64,000 bases of DNA, taken from NCBI GenBank assembly GCA_014190175.1, contig BJFZ01000001.1, positions 1 to 64,000 on the forward strand, given 5' to 3'. Source of the DNA: Actinomycetes bacterium. Lineage in GTDB: Bacteria > Actinomycetota > Actinomycetes > Nanopelagicales > Nanopelagicaceae. Shown here one piece after another: positions 36,783 to 45,833 of the stretch (the stretch's first letter is position 1; each line of letters starts with the position of its first letter). Position numbers and translations under genes: made by a program. The notes under the pieces are model-generated. The model worked only from the letters and a program-made list of their open reading frames with translations, was not told the origin of the DNA and did not search any database.

Positions 36783-37880
36783 CTAGCCGCCGGCTCGGGC
36801 GAGGGCTCTGCGGATAATCGTCCCTACCGCTTCAACTTCGACCAAAAATCCATCATGGCCAAATGGTGAAACCAAAATATCTGGGGCTTCGGCAGTCGGG
36901 GTTAATTCAAAAATTTCTTGTTGCAATCTTGGTGGGAACAATCGATCGGTATCAATCGAAACCACAATTACTGGAATTTTTATCGATCCGAGTGCAGCTT
37001 CTACTCCCCCGCGATCACGGCCGACATCATGAGAGTTCATCGCTTCAGTCAAAATCAAATAGGTGTTTGCATCAAACCTGCGCGCCAATTTATCGGCTTG
37101 GTGATCCAAATAAGATTCAACGGCGTAACGACCGGTTTCATCTCCTTGCATTTCGCGACCAAAACGCACATCCATCTCAGCTTCAGTTCGATAAGTTAAA
37201 TGCGCAATTCGGCGCGCAATTCCCATGCCCTCGCTTGGGCCAACTTCTTTGTCATAAAAATCTCCACCATGAAAATGTGGATCCTTTTTAATCGCTCTGA
37301 TTTGAATACTTGCCGCGCCAATTTGATCCCCGGTAGCAACAGCAGTCGAACCAATTGTACAAATAGCACCAACGCGATCAGGATGAGTTATCGCCCATTC
37401 AAGTGAGCGCATTCCACCAAGAGAGGGACCTACGGCAAGTAAGTATTTTGCGATGCCGACCTTTTCAGTAAAGGCATATTCAGCAGCGACCATGTCGCGA
37501 ATTGTTAGATATGGAAAGCGCGAACCGTATGGTTTTCCATCTGGTGCAATAGAAGCCGGGCCAGTTGAGCCTTGGCATCCGCCAATTACATTTGGGCAAA
37601 TTATGAAGTATTTATCAGTATCAAAAGGCAACCCTGGACCAACTAATGATGGCCACCAGCCAGGGACATCTGACCAACCAGTTAATGCATGATTAATTAA
37701 AATTGCGTTGTCGCGATTTTTATTTAACACACCCCAGCTTTGATAAGCGATGATGATATTTGCTAGTACCTCACCAGATTCAAGTTCAAGATCACCGATC
37801 TTTATAAATTGACGCTCACCTGGATCGTGCGTTTCACGCCAAGCACCGGTTACTGGCAAGGCTTTATCGGGTGTACTCAT
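36783..37880 (-). CDS. metX: Homoserine O-acetyltransferase
   Basis: A 365-residue alpha/beta-hydrolase-fold enzyme making O-acetylhomoserine from homoserine and acetyl-CoA for methionine synthesis. The nucleophile elbow is GPSLGGMRSLEW and the catalytic His lies in FGHDGFLVE; the conserved NVIGGCQGSTGPAS and LTYRTE are typical of MetX. ATG 37880 gives the family-like start MSTPDKALPVTGAW; an in-frame TTG 37901 would add seven residues. metY lies 39 bases upstream, so both depend on the SAM-IV element before metY. The ATG is inside a small hairpin. Confidence 0.93.
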   Translation of the reverse strand: MSTPDKALPVTGAWRETHDPGERQFIKIGDLELESGEVLANIIIAYQSWGVLNKNRDNAILINHALTGWSDVPGWWPSLVGPGLPFDTDKYFIICPNVIGGCQGSTGPASIAPDGKPYGSRFPYLTIRDMVAAEYAFTEKVGIAKYLLAVGPSLGGMRSLEWAITHPDRVGAICTIGSTAVATGDQIGAASIQIRAIKKDPHFHGGDFYDKEVGPSEGMGIARRIAHLTYRTEAEMDVRFGREMQGDETGRYAVESYLDHQADKLARRFDANTYLILTEAMNSHDVGRDRGGVEAALGSIKIPVIVVSIDTDRLFPPRLQQEIFELTPTAEAPDILVSPFGHDGFLVEVEAVGTIIRRALARAGG

Positions 37881-37892
37881 TTGAGCACACCC
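37869..37892 (-). promoter_or_regulatory. Hairpin enclosing the metX start codon
   Basis: In the messenger sense GGGTGTGCTC pairs with GAGTACACCC through ten positions (nine Watson-Crick, one G-U) around the loop AAAT. The AUG lies at the loop and stem edge. It may limit translation of metX relative to metY. Confidence 0.4.
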
Positions 37893-37919
37893 GACAAACA
37901 ACCTGAAGGGGTAATTTTC

Positions 37920-39236
37920 TTAACCTTTTGCTGCGGCGAAACCTATTTCGAGGTCTGCTTTGATGTCATCAATGTGCTCGATACCAACACTTAGGCGAAT
38001 TAGCCCTGGTGTTACGCCAGCAGTTAACTGCTCTTCTGGTGTTAATTGGGAGTGAGTAGTTGATGCCGGATGAATAACAAGAGAGCGAACATCACCGATG
38101 TTGGCAACGTGGCTGTGTAATTTAAGCGCTTCAACAAATTTCTTGCCGGCTTCAATTCCACCCTTAATTTCAAAGGAAAGAACAGCACCACTTCCTTTAG
38201 GAGAGTACTTCTTGGCAAGTGCATGCCATTTTGATGATGGAAGTGAGGCGTAATTTACTTTCTCAACCTGGGCATGTTTTTCTAGCCAAGTTGCAACAGA
38301 AAGTGCGTTTGAAATATGGCGCTCAAGACGAAGACTTAGGGTTTCAAGTCCGATTGATAACAACCAGGCGTTAAATGGGCTAACTGCAGCACCGGTATCG
38401 CGAAGTAGTGTTAAACGAATCTTGAAGATGTAGGAAAGGTTTGCACCAAATGGTGAACCGACGCCCAAGTTAACTGCGTAAACCAAGCCGTGATAACTTG
38501 GATCTGGCTCATTGAAGTTCTTGAAACGTTGTGGATGCTTTGCATAATCAAAGTTACCTGAATCAACAATTGCACCAACAACTGAGTTTCCATGACCTGA
38601 AAGAAACTTGGTAGCTGAATAAACAACAACATCAGCACCGTGTTCGATTGGCTTGATCAAAAATGCGGTTGCAACGGTGTTGTCAACGATTAGTGGCACG
38701 CCAACTTCATGTGCAATTTTGGCTACGCCAGCAATATCTAAGATGTCATTTTTTGGATTAGCAATTGTCTCGCCAAAGAATGCTTTGGTATTTGGACGTG
38801 CCGCTTTCTTCCATGATTCAAGATCATCTGGATCTTCAACGAAAGTTACTTCGATGCCAAATTTAGGCAAGGTGTAATGGAACAAGTTGTAAGTTCCACC
38901 ATAAAGTGAAGGAGAAGAAACAATGTGATCACCGGCTTCGGCAACAGCTGCAACTGCATAAAAAGTTGCCGCTGAACCTGAGGCAAGTAGTAGTGATGCG
39001 ACTCCACCATCAAGGGCAGCTAACCGTTGTTCAACAGCATCTTGAGTTGGGTTCATGATGCGGGTATAGATATTTCCAAGTTCTGCTAGACCAAAAAGAT
39101 CAGCAGCATGTTTGGTGTCACGGAATTGGTAAGCAGTTGTTTGATAAATCGGAAGTGCACGAGCACCTGTTGTTGGATCTGGAACTTGGCCTGCGTGAAT
39201 CTGGGCGGTTTCAAATTGTGGTGATTTAGTTGACAT
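37920..39236 (-). CDS. metY: O-acetylhomoserine sulfhydrylase (aminocarboxypropyltransferase)
   Basis: A 438-residue PLP enzyme forming homocysteine from O-acetylhomoserine and sulfide. The PLP-binding Lys is in VVYSATKFLSGHGNSV; PIYQTTAYQFRDTKHAADLF and SGSAATFYAVAAVAEAGDHIV are Cys/Met-metabolism family motifs, with the longer middle insert typical of MetY. GGAGG lies 7 bases before the ATG. Expression is controlled by a SAM-IV riboswitch and a dedicated promoter upstream; with metX it forms a two-gene direct-sulfhydrylation operon. Confidence 0.94.
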   Translation of the reverse strand: MSTKSPQFETAQIHAGQVPDPTTGARALPIYQTTAYQFRDTKHAADLFGLAELGNIYTRIMNPTQDAVEQRLAALDGGVASLLLASGSAATFYAVAAVAEAGDHIVSSPSLYGGTYNLFHYTLPKFGIEVTFVEDPDDLESWKKAARPNTKAFFGETIANPKNDILDIAGVAKIAHEVGVPLIVDNTVATAFLIKPIEHGADVVVYSATKFLSGHGNSVVGAIVDSGNFDYAKHPQRFKNFNEPDPSYHGLVYAVNLGVGSPFGANLSYIFKIRLTLLRDTGAAVSPFNAWLLSIGLETLSLRLERHISNALSVATWLEKHAQVEKVNYASLPSSKWHALAKKYSPKGSGAVLSFEIKGGIEAGKKFVEALKLHSHVANIGDVRSLVIHPASTTHSQLTPEEQLTAGVTPGLIRLSVGIEHIDDIKADLEIGFAAAKG

Positions 39237-39281
39237 AGTTAGACCTCCGGTTAAGGGGGTATCGCTTTTTATCGCTAGATA

Positions 39282-39393
39282 CCCGCGCTTGCCACTATCA
39301 CTTCGATAGCGACCTGGTCTTCACCCGGAGCACCCCACCGCGGTGGAGGGTTGCCGTCCAGTAAGCCGGGGCTAAAAACTGGAACTCATGACC
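39282..39393 (-). ncRNA. SAM-IV riboswitch upstream of metY
   Basis: The transcribed strand shows the SAM-IV consensus in order: GGTCATGAGTTCCAG (39393-39379), CCCCGGCTTACTGG, GGCAACCCTCC, CGCGGTGGGGTGC, CGGGTGAAGACC and the GGTC closure, then a GCTATC/GATAGT side stem near 39300. This class is restricted largely to actinobacteria and binds S-adenosylmethionine. The CCCTCC in the core could pair with the GGAGG before metY, and a GGGTATC/GATACCC hairpin lies between them, so translational control is more likely than termination. The right-hand limit is approximate. Confidence 0.87.
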
Positions 39394-39401
39394 TAGTGCA
39401 A

Positions 39402-39430
39402 AAGATAGAGAAGATTTTGAGAAATGTCCA
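39402..39430 (-). promoter_or_regulatory. Promoter of the metY-metX operon
   Basis: On the minus strand TGGACA (39430-39425), a 17-base spacer and TATCTT (39407-39402) would start transcription about 7 bases later, just before the first base of the SAM-IV aptamer. The fit of start point and aptamer is strong support. Confidence 0.65.
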
Positions 39431-39448
39431 CTTTTGCGGAGGGCCGAG

Positions 39449-40456
39449 TTAAGCCGCTCCCAGAATCTCATCACTGATCTTTGGGTGTAACTCTGCGCGC
39501 ATCTTGCTAAAGGCCTCTGGAGGCCAACCAGCGCTAAAGGTCCGACGCAACAGGAGTGCCAATGAATATCGCGAATCATTTGCAAGGGCCCGGTCTAATG
39601 CCCGATGTGCAAGTGCGCCATCACCACGCTCATAAGACAAGATTGCGAAGATGCTAGATACAGGCGCAACGCTTTGTTCTGGTGCCATTCGCAATAACCA
39701 TCTCCACATACTCCAATGAGTTAGTAGTAGCTCCTGGCCATGTGCGCCAATTGCAAAATCTCTTACTTGAATATCAGTTAATGCTGCAAAGACTTCAACC
39801 ACTAATTCTCTCTCTTGCACATAACCTTTTGCCGAAAATTCGCTTATTAATTTCAATAACGATGCAACTCCAGCTTTGGAAGATTCTTTTTGGCCAAGGC
39901 TTTGCAGATAATTCCAATGTTGATCGATCGCTTCAGTAAAGCCTTCATCCCAAGTCGATGGCGTAAAGGCAATCGATGCAATCAACTCATCCTCACTTTG
40001 AAGTGGCATCGGATTTCCAGCAGCAACCTCTTCAACCGCAAGTAAAGATGTAAAGATTTCCGGTAGTGCTCGACCTTGGATCGGGCAACATTCATCATCA
40101 ATGCAACTTAATGAACGCCAGCGATCGCCAGAGACGGCTACAAAATCACGAACTGGAATCGATTTATTTAGATCAATAAATAATTCCTTTAAGAAGTGCG
40201 CATCAAACTCTAACTCTGGTGGCAAGTAAGCAACTAACAGGATCTCTTGCGCTTTATGTGCGCCTAACTGTGCCAATAATTCATCGGCAACTTCTGAGTA
40301 CTTTATTTCTGGTGGAAAATCAGAACGCATCGTCATTTCTACTATTTGGTCCTTAATTGAAACTACAACTATTGAATTGGATGGGGTGAAACCCAATAGA
40401 AATGGAATTGCGATGAGTAAATCAGAAGGAGAGCTAATTAATCGAGGGTTTTTCAT
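39449..40456 (-). CDS. DUF4192 family protein
   Basis: A 335-residue soluble protein of the actinobacterial DUF4192 family. The diagnostic N-terminus is LISSPSDLLIAIPFLLGFTPSNSIVVV; the C-terminal third is rich in the motif AILSYERGDGALAHRALDRALANDSRYSLALLL, a TPR-like pair of helices. Function is unknown. It is a single gene between the metY promoter and a small envelope-protein pair. Homologues lie in the same sigA-nrdR interval in other actinobacteria. Confidence 0.87.
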   Translation of the reverse strand: MKNPRLISSPSDLLIAIPFLLGFTPSNSIVVVSIKDQIVEMTMRSDFPPEIKYSEVADELLAQLGAHKAQEILLVAYLPPELEFDAHFLKELFIDLNKSIPVRDFVAVSGDRWRSLSCIDDECCPIQGRALPEIFTSLLAVEEVAAGNPMPLQSEDELIASIAFTPSTWDEGFTEAIDQHWNYLQSLGQKESSKAGVASLLKLISEFSAKGYVQERELVVEVFAALTDIQVRDFAIGAHGQELLLTHWSMWRWLLRMAPEQSVAPVSSIFAILSYERGDGALAHRALDRALANDSRYSLALLLRRTFSAGWPPEAFSKMRAELHPKISDEILGAA

Positions 40457-40518
40457 GTGTCAACTTTGGTGGCGATTCGATTCTCCATTAAGTAGAAGTA
40501 ATTAATCTGTGGAGAAAA

Positions 40519-41202
40519 TCAACCGGTGAAAACTGTTCGTGCCTGGCTGATCTGGATTTGAGTTGATCTCGTTGTTGTTATTACCCTAGGTATTTGTAGC
40601 CACACTCCCCCATCTAGACGATACCTGCCGCTCCACTTACTACTTAGTGAAACTTTGTTTAACCCTGATTGCGAATAGATATGGGTAATCTCAAATGAAG
40701 GAAATGGGGCGCCAATCAAAGATGTCGCAAGGGTGCTTCCATCACCCCAAATCCATGAGAACTTAACCGTTAGATCCAGGTCGATCTTCACATCCAAGAG
40801 GTACAAACTCTTTTTAAAACTCTGTGGCGAATCTGTCCAAAATATCACCGGCTCATGAATTAGAACTCCACTTTGTGGTTGCAGATAAATACTTGCCGTT
40901 GGGAGTATTTGTCTAATCTGATCATTTAAGGATTTGGTTACTACTTTTTTGCGTACAGATGCAATTCGCGGTTTTCGCTTACTCTTTATCGGTGCTTTAA
41001 CAGTTGGTCTAGCAATTGGCTTAACTGTGGGTCTTGGGGTGTACTTAGGTTTTGGTGCGGTTCGTTTTCCGGTAATTACTAATTCCCCATCTTCTACCGT
41101 TAAATCAATGCACGCTTTACTGCAATCTGCAGCAATTGAAAAAGTATTTAACTCGAAAGCCAGTATTAATGAGCAAATAAACAGAATTTTGAAAATTCTC
41201 AA
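40519..41202 (-). CDS. Secreted PKD-like domain protein
   Basis: A 227-residue exported protein. A signal peptide (about 1-24) is followed by a Pro/Lys/Thr-rich linker (residues 50-95, with repeated ArgProThrVal units), and a C-terminal beta-sandwich resembling PKD domains: WTDSPQSF, FSWIWGDGSTLATS, and ITHIYSQSGLNKVSLSSKW. The Gly-Asp-Gly is the classic PKD turn. Probably a cell-envelope binding protein. The start overlaps the stop of the lipoprotein gene upstream by 4 bases (ATGA), so the two work together or are at least coupled. Confidence 0.72.
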   Translation of the reverse strand: MRIFKILFICSLILAFELNTFSIAADCSKACIDLTVEDGELVITGKRTAPKPKYTPRPTVKPIARPTVKAPIKSKRKPRIASVRKKVVTKSLNDQIRQILPTASIYLQPQSGVLIHEPVIFWTDSPQSFKKSLYLLDVKIDLDLTVKFSWIWGDGSTLATSLIGAPFPSFEITHIYSQSGLNKVSLSSKWSGRYRLDGGVWLQIPRVITTTRSTQIQISQARTVFTG

Positions 41203-41717
41203 AGAGAGCTCGAAGCGATTTGCCAGACATTTTGGCTTATCTCTATATCGAATGTTGCGTTGCTGGCGACCCCAGGAATCTTTGACGCAACCCCACTTTC
41301 CAAGTTTAGTAGCAAAGCAGTAGATCGTTCTAAAAATAGTTGAATGGTGAGCCGATTTTCGCTAATTGATATAGGTTTTAGTTGCGTTATTTCGTATCGC
41401 CCCCCAACTACAACCGCGTCTCGATAAAGTTCTTTAACTCCGATAGCTGGTTTTAAACATGTGCATGAACTTTTTGCGCTTTTATTAAACCTGCGTAAGT
41501 CCCCAGTATCTAATGCATAGTTCAATGCATCTACATACTCCACAACCAGAGTTATGGCCTCAGCTGGAATCTGTTGTGAAAGCTCATAAGTCGCATCGCC
41601 GTCAACAAAAGATTGAGGACTCTGGGTCGCTAATTTGGCGCCTTCGATATTTAAACGTTCAGCACACCCACTTAAAAAAAATATTCCGGTAAGTGCCAGC
41701 AAAGTAAACGCCTTCAT
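41199..41717 (-). CDS. Lipoprotein resembling DUF6318
   Basis: A 172-residue lipoprotein: signal sequence MKAFTLLALTGIFFLSGC with lipobox LSGC (Cys18), then a soluble domain with VEYVDALNYALDTGDLRRFN and SSCTCLKPAI, a pattern I associate with the actinobacterial DUF6318 family. ATG 41717 is chosen over the longer in-frame start at 41906 because it gives a perfect signal peptide and because the longer frame overlaps the divergent NUDIX gene. TACGCT lies 8 bases before this ATG. Function unknown; partner of the PKD-like protein. Confidence 0.75.
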   Translation of the reverse strand: MKAFTLLALTGIFFLSGCAERLNIEGAKLATQSPQSFVDGDATYELSQQIPAEAITLVVEYVDALNYALDTGDLRRFNKSAKSSCTCLKPAIGVKELYRDAVVVGGRYEITQLKPISISENRLTIQLFLERSTALLLNLESGVASKIPGVASNATFDIEISQNVWQIASSSL

Positions 41718-41804
41718 GCGGGCAGAGCGTAAATGGGTGATGAAATCTTGGTGCTTCCACCCTTTCCTTCGGTGCAAAAACTCTTCTTGTGGTAACAATG
41801 GCCT

Positions 41805-42254
41805 GTGGCTTTTCGGGATGGTGACGGTTGGGTTGAGTGCATCTGTGGCGTGCGCCATTGGGGAAAGCATGGCGCTGCCGGAATTCTTTTGCTCCGTGAT
41901 AACCAAGTGTTAATGCAACATCGCGCAGAGTGGGTCCAAAATGGCGGCACTTGGGGAATCCCAGGTGGTGCCTGCGATTCACATGAGAGTTCACTTGAAG
42001 GCGCATTGCGCGAAGCTCATGAAGAGGTAGGAATTTCTGCTGAAGAGATTTCAGTTATTCGGATTGAACGTGAAGCGCACGGTGATTGGTTTTACGACAC
42101 TGTCATTGCGCACGCACTAGATAATTGCCACCCGTTTGCCGCAAATGATGAATCGCAAGAGTTGCAGTGGATTAACCGTGAAGATGTTGCACAAATGAAT
42201 TTACATCCATCATTTGCCCGCAACTGGGGAAAGTTGCAGGCAAATCTTCCTTAA
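41805..42254 (+). CDS. NUDIX hydrolase
   Basis: A 149-residue hydrolase of nucleoside-diphosphate-linked substrates. The NUDIX box is complete: GACDSHESSLEGALREAHEE followed by VGI. The start is GTG 41805, and residues 1-25 contain a CxC-like region (VECICGVRHWGKHGAAG) reminiscent of a short zinc ribbon. Substrate cannot be told. It is a single gene, divergent from the lipoprotein pair and convergent with nrdJ with a 28-base gap. Confidence 0.87.
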   Translation: MAFRDGDGWVECICGVRHWGKHGAAGILLLRDNQVLMQHRAEWVQNGGTWGIPGGACDSHESSLEGALREAHEEVGISAEEISVIRIEREAHGDWFYDTVIAHALDNCHPFAANDESQELQWINREDVAQMNLHPSFARNWGKLQANLP

Positions 42255-42282
42255 TGCTTGGTTGATACTTCCTTAATAATTT

Positions 42283-45132
42283 CTAGCTACAACCTGATGT
42301 TGATCCGCAACCTTCGCAGACATAACATGCACCAGCAGCGCGCATCTTCACACCGCAAGTAAGACACATTGGCGCATCTGCGCTACGACCAGTCATTGCT
42401 TCAAAGAGATCAGTTGAAGAGCCAACTTTTTGGGCCGCTGGAGCTGTTGTTGTTGCTGCTGCAACCGAAGTTGGTGCGCTTTCAATCTTTACATCAGCGA
42501 CCTTTGATTTGGCTGGGGTTATTTCAACTTCATCCATTGCTAGTTGTGCTGGTTCAGGTGCTTCTGTTGAGTATGTACCTGAATCGAGTGCACGTGCACG
42601 TTCTGCTGCTGAGTAGATACCAAGTGCGGCACGTTCATCAGCTGGCAAGTAATCAAGTGCCAGACGACGGAAGATGTAATCCATCATTGATTGGGCCATG
42701 CGGATATCAGCATCATCTGTCATGCCGGCTGGCTCGAATCGCAAGTTAGTAAATTTCTGTACATAACTCTCGAGTGGAACTCCGTATTGCAATCCGATTG
42801 ATACTGCAATTGAGAAAGCATCCATTACACCGGCAAGAGTTGAACCTTGCTTGCCAAGTTTCAAGAAAACTTCACCAAGTGCGCCATCTTCGTATGCACC
42901 TGCGGTCATGTAACCCTCGGCACCGCCAACACTAAATGAAGTGGTACGTGATGGACGTGATTTTGGAAGACGCTTGCGAACTGCTGGAGCTGGTGCTGCA
43001 CTCTCAACAACGGCATCTGCTTTCTTTGCTTTGCCATCAGATAGTGGTTGTCCAACTTTGCAATTGTCACGGTAAACGGCGAGCGCTTTGATACCTAACT
43101 TCCAGCTCTCGTAGTAAACCTCTTCAACATCTTCGATTGTTGCATCTTCTGGAAGGTTAACTGTTTTTGAGATTGCACCAGAAAGGAAAGGTTGTGCTGC
43201 AGCCATCATGCGCACATGTCCCATTGGAGCAATCGAACGAGCACCTAATGCGCAATCAAAGACATCGTAATGTTCGGTCTTTAATCCTGGAGCATCAATT
43301 ACATGTCCATTTGCAGCAATGTATTCAACAATTGCTTCAACTGTCTCTTCTGCATAACCAAGTTTGCGAAGTGCTGCAGGAACTGTTTGGTTAACGATCT
43401 GCATAGATCCGCCACCAACAAGTTTCTTGAATTTAACAAGTGAGAAGTCAGGTTCGATACCAGTTGTATCGCAATCCATCATCAAGCCAATAGTTCCGGT
43501 TGGGGCTAGAACTGAGGCTTGCGCGTTACGCCAACCATTTTTCTCACCGATCTTCAATCCGGCTTCCCATTCGGCATTAGCAATCGTCCATACATCACGA
43601 TCAAGTGAGGTAACGCTGCGGGCAGCAACGGATGCTGCTGCATGCTTACGCATTACTCGGGTATGTGCTTGTGCATTGCGAGCATAACCTTCATACGGTC
43701 CGACAATTCCAGCAAGCTCTGCTGAACGACGGTATGAGGTTCCGGTCATAAGTGAGGTAATTGCACCGGTAAGAGCGCGACCACCTTCGCTGTCGTATGG
43801 AAGACCAGATGCCATCAAAAGTGCACCGATATTTGCAAAACCAATTCCAAGTTGGCGGTAAGAGCGAGTTGTTGCTCCGATTGCCTCAGTTGGGAAATCT
43901 GCGAAACAGATTGAGATATCCATTGCAGTAATGATCATCTCAGTTGCTTTAACAAAGGTCTTTGCATCAAATGAGCCATCTGATTTTAGGAACTTCATCA
44001 AGTTAAGAGATGCCAAGTTACAAGAAGAGTTATCTAGTGACATGTACTCAGAACATGGGTTGGATGCGTTGATCCGGCCAGTCTCTGGGTTTGTGTGCCA
44101 ATCGTTGATGGTGTCGTCATATTGAATTCCAGGATCAGCACATGCCCAAGCTGCCTCAGCCATTTTGCGGAATAGTTCGCGAGCTTTAACGGTCTCGATA
44201 ATTTCACCGGTTGAGCGAGCGCGAAGACCAAAATCTTTGCTCTCTTCATAGGCGCGCATGAAATCATCACTTACGCGAACTGAGTTGTTTGCGTTTTGGT
44301 ATTGCACGGAGATGATGTCTTTTCCGCCAAGGTCCATATCAAAGCCAGCATCGCGTAGGGCGCGAATCTTTTGCTCTTCAGAAACTTTTGTCTCAATGAA
44401 CTCTTCAATATCTGGATGATCAACATCCAAAACAACCATCTTGGCTGCCCGGCGGGTAGCGCCACCTGATTTGATGGTTCCGGCAGATGAATCAGCACCA
44501 CGCATAAAGGAAACTGGTCCTGATGCGGTGCCACCTGATTTGAGTAATTCTTTTGATGAACGGATGCGAGAGAGATTTAATCCAGCACCTGATCCACCTT
44601 TAAAGATCATTCCTTCTTCACGGTACCAATTCAAGATTGAATCCATGGTGTCATCAACAGAGAGAATGAAGCAAGCACTTACCTGTTGTGGCGCATTGGT
44701 TCCAACGTTGAACCAAACTGGTGAGTTGAAAGAAAAAATCTGATGCAACAACATATGGGTTAATTCATGTTCAAAGATGTCTGCATCTTCCTCTGTTGCG
44801 AAATACCCTTCAGCTTTTCCAGCCTTGGTATAGGTAAGCACTACGCGATCAATAACTTGCTTTAGTGACCATTCGCGGTTTTCATGACCAACTGCGCCAC
44901 GGAAGTATTTGGTAGTAACGATCATCGAAGCATTTAATGACCAGGAATCTGGGTACTCAACGCCACGTTGTTCAAATACGACTTCACCGCTCTTCCAATT
45001 TGTCTGAACGACATCGCGTCGCTCCCAAGTCACTGCGTCGTAAGGATGTAGACCCGGCGTCGTATAAATCCGCTCCATCTTCAAACCTGTTTTGTTTTTG
45101 CTTCCGGTGCGGTTGATTACCGTGTCTGACAT
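42283..45132 (-). CDS. nrdJ: Adenosylcobalamin-dependent (class II) ribonucleotide reductase
   Basis: A 949-residue NrdJ making deoxyribonucleotides without oxygen dependence, using vitamin B12 coenzyme. Visible are QVSACFILSVDDTMDSI, the large conserved block FKGGSGAGLNLSRIRS, the active-site region NPCSEYMSLDNSSCNLASLNLMKF, and a C-terminal tail with the redox/zinc cysteines CLTCGVKM and CYVCEGCGSTSGC. GAGGAA stands 6 bases before the ATG. nrdR lies 102 bases upstream on the same strand; the very AT-rich spacer shows no cobalamin riboswitch. No class I enzyme is in the window. Confidence 0.95.
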   Translation of the reverse strand: MSDTVINRTGSKNKTGLKMERIYTTPGLHPYDAVTWERRDVVQTNWKSGEVVFEQRGVEYPDSWSLNASMIVTTKYFRGAVGHENREWSLKQVIDRVVLTYTKAGKAEGYFATEEDADIFEHELTHMLLHQIFSFNSPVWFNVGTNAPQQVSACFILSVDDTMDSILNWYREEGMIFKGGSGAGLNLSRIRSSKELLKSGGTASGPVSFMRGADSSAGTIKSGGATRRAAKMVVLDVDHPDIEEFIETKVSEEQKIRALRDAGFDMDLGGKDIISVQYQNANNSVRVSDDFMRAYEESKDFGLRARSTGEIIETVKARELFRKMAEAAWACADPGIQYDDTINDWHTNPETGRINASNPCSEYMSLDNSSCNLASLNLMKFLKSDGSFDAKTFVKATEMIITAMDISICFADFPTEAIGATTRSYRQLGIGFANIGALLMASGLPYDSEGGRALTGAITSLMTGTSYRRSAELAGIVGPYEGYARNAQAHTRVMRKHAAASVAARSVTSLDRDVWTIANAEWEAGLKIGEKNGWRNAQASVLAPTGTIGLMMDCDTTGIEPDFSLVKFKKLVGGGSMQIVNQTVPAALRKLGYAEETVEAIVEYIAANGHVIDAPGLKTEHYDVFDCALGARSIAPMGHVRMMAAAQPFLSGAISKTVNLPEDATIEDVEEVYYESWKLGIKALAVYRDNCKVGQPLSDGKAKKADAVVESAAPAPAVRKRLPKSRPSRTTSFSVGGAEGYMTAGAYEDGALGEVFLKLGKQGSTLAGVMDAFSIAVSIGLQYGVPLESYVQKFTNLRFEPAGMTDDADIRMAQSMMDYIFRRLALDYLPADERAALGIYSAAERARALDSGTYSTEAPEPAQLAMDEVEITPAKSKVADVKIESAPTSVAAATTTAPAAQKVGSSTDLFEAMTGRSADAPMCLTCGVKMRAAGACYVCEGCGSTSGCS

Positions 45133-45234
45133 TTTCGCTTCCTCTTTCTCGTTATTCCTAGTTATTTTAATTGGATTAAGTTGTATTAAATTTGTTTTTA
45201 TTTTTGGGCTATTTATTTTTTTATTTACTGCTTA

Positions 45235-45738
45235 CTACTTGCTACTGCTTTCCGATCTTCGAAAAACGTCCGTTTCCTCATTTTCAAGGGCGGATGGAAG
45301 TACTCGAAGAAGAGCGATCTCTCCTTCGAAATCATCAAGTGAATTAAAGTTGCGGTAAACCGATGCATAACGCAGGTAAGCGACTTCATCTAATTCACGA
45401 AGTGGTCCAAGAATTGCCATTCCGACCTCTTGGGTTTCAATCTCAGCTTGGCCAGTGGCGCGAAGTGATTCTTCGACCCGTTGAGCCAGCAGCGCAAGGT
45501 CATCATCATTAACTGGACGACCCTGACAAGCTTTACGAACACCAGCGGCAACTTTTTCGCGACTGAAAGGCTCAGATGCACCGCTTCTTTTCACAACTGA
45601 AAGTGCTGAACTCTCTTGGGTGGTGAAACGCCGGCCACAGGTAACACATTCACGGCGGCGGCGGATTGAGGAGCCATCTTCGATTGGACGGGAGTCGACA
45701 ACCCGGGAATCGGCCTGACGGCAAAATGGACAGTTCAT
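45235..45738 (-). CDS. nrdR: Transcriptional repressor NrdR
   Basis: A 167-residue regulator of ribonucleotide reductase genes. The zinc ribbon has Cys3, Cys6, Cys31 and Cys34 ([23 protein letters not shown]), followed by the ATP-cone that senses ATP and dATP ([24 protein letters not shown]). AAGGGGG lies 10 bases before the ATG. The upstream region carries an NrdR-box-like palindrome, pointing to autoregulation, and nrdJ follows in the same direction. Confidence 0.95.
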   Translation of the reverse strand: MNCPFCRQADSRVVDSRPIEDGSSIRRRRECVTCGRRFTTQESSALSVVKRSGASEPFSREKVAAGVRKACQGRPVNDDDLALLAQRVEESLRATGQAEIETQEVGMAILGPLRELDEVAYLRYASVYRNFNSLDDFEGEIALLRVLPSALENEETDVFRRSESSSK

Positions 45739-45833
45739 CTCGGTACAACCCCCTTAAAGTGCGAAAATAGGTCTTGCTTAACCCAAAGCTAAATCTCTTT
45801 CAGCCCTATTTCGCGCTGCCTTGGGGATAAGGC

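Noticed and set aside
41199..41906. Long 235-residue version of the lipoprotein gene
   Set aside because: The first 63 residues overlap the divergent NUDIX gene and would bury an excellent lipoprotein signal sequence starting at 41717.
45133..45234. Cobalamin riboswitch before nrdJ
   Set aside because: The spacer is a plain AT-rich 102-base stretch without the B12-box core or room for the aptamer.
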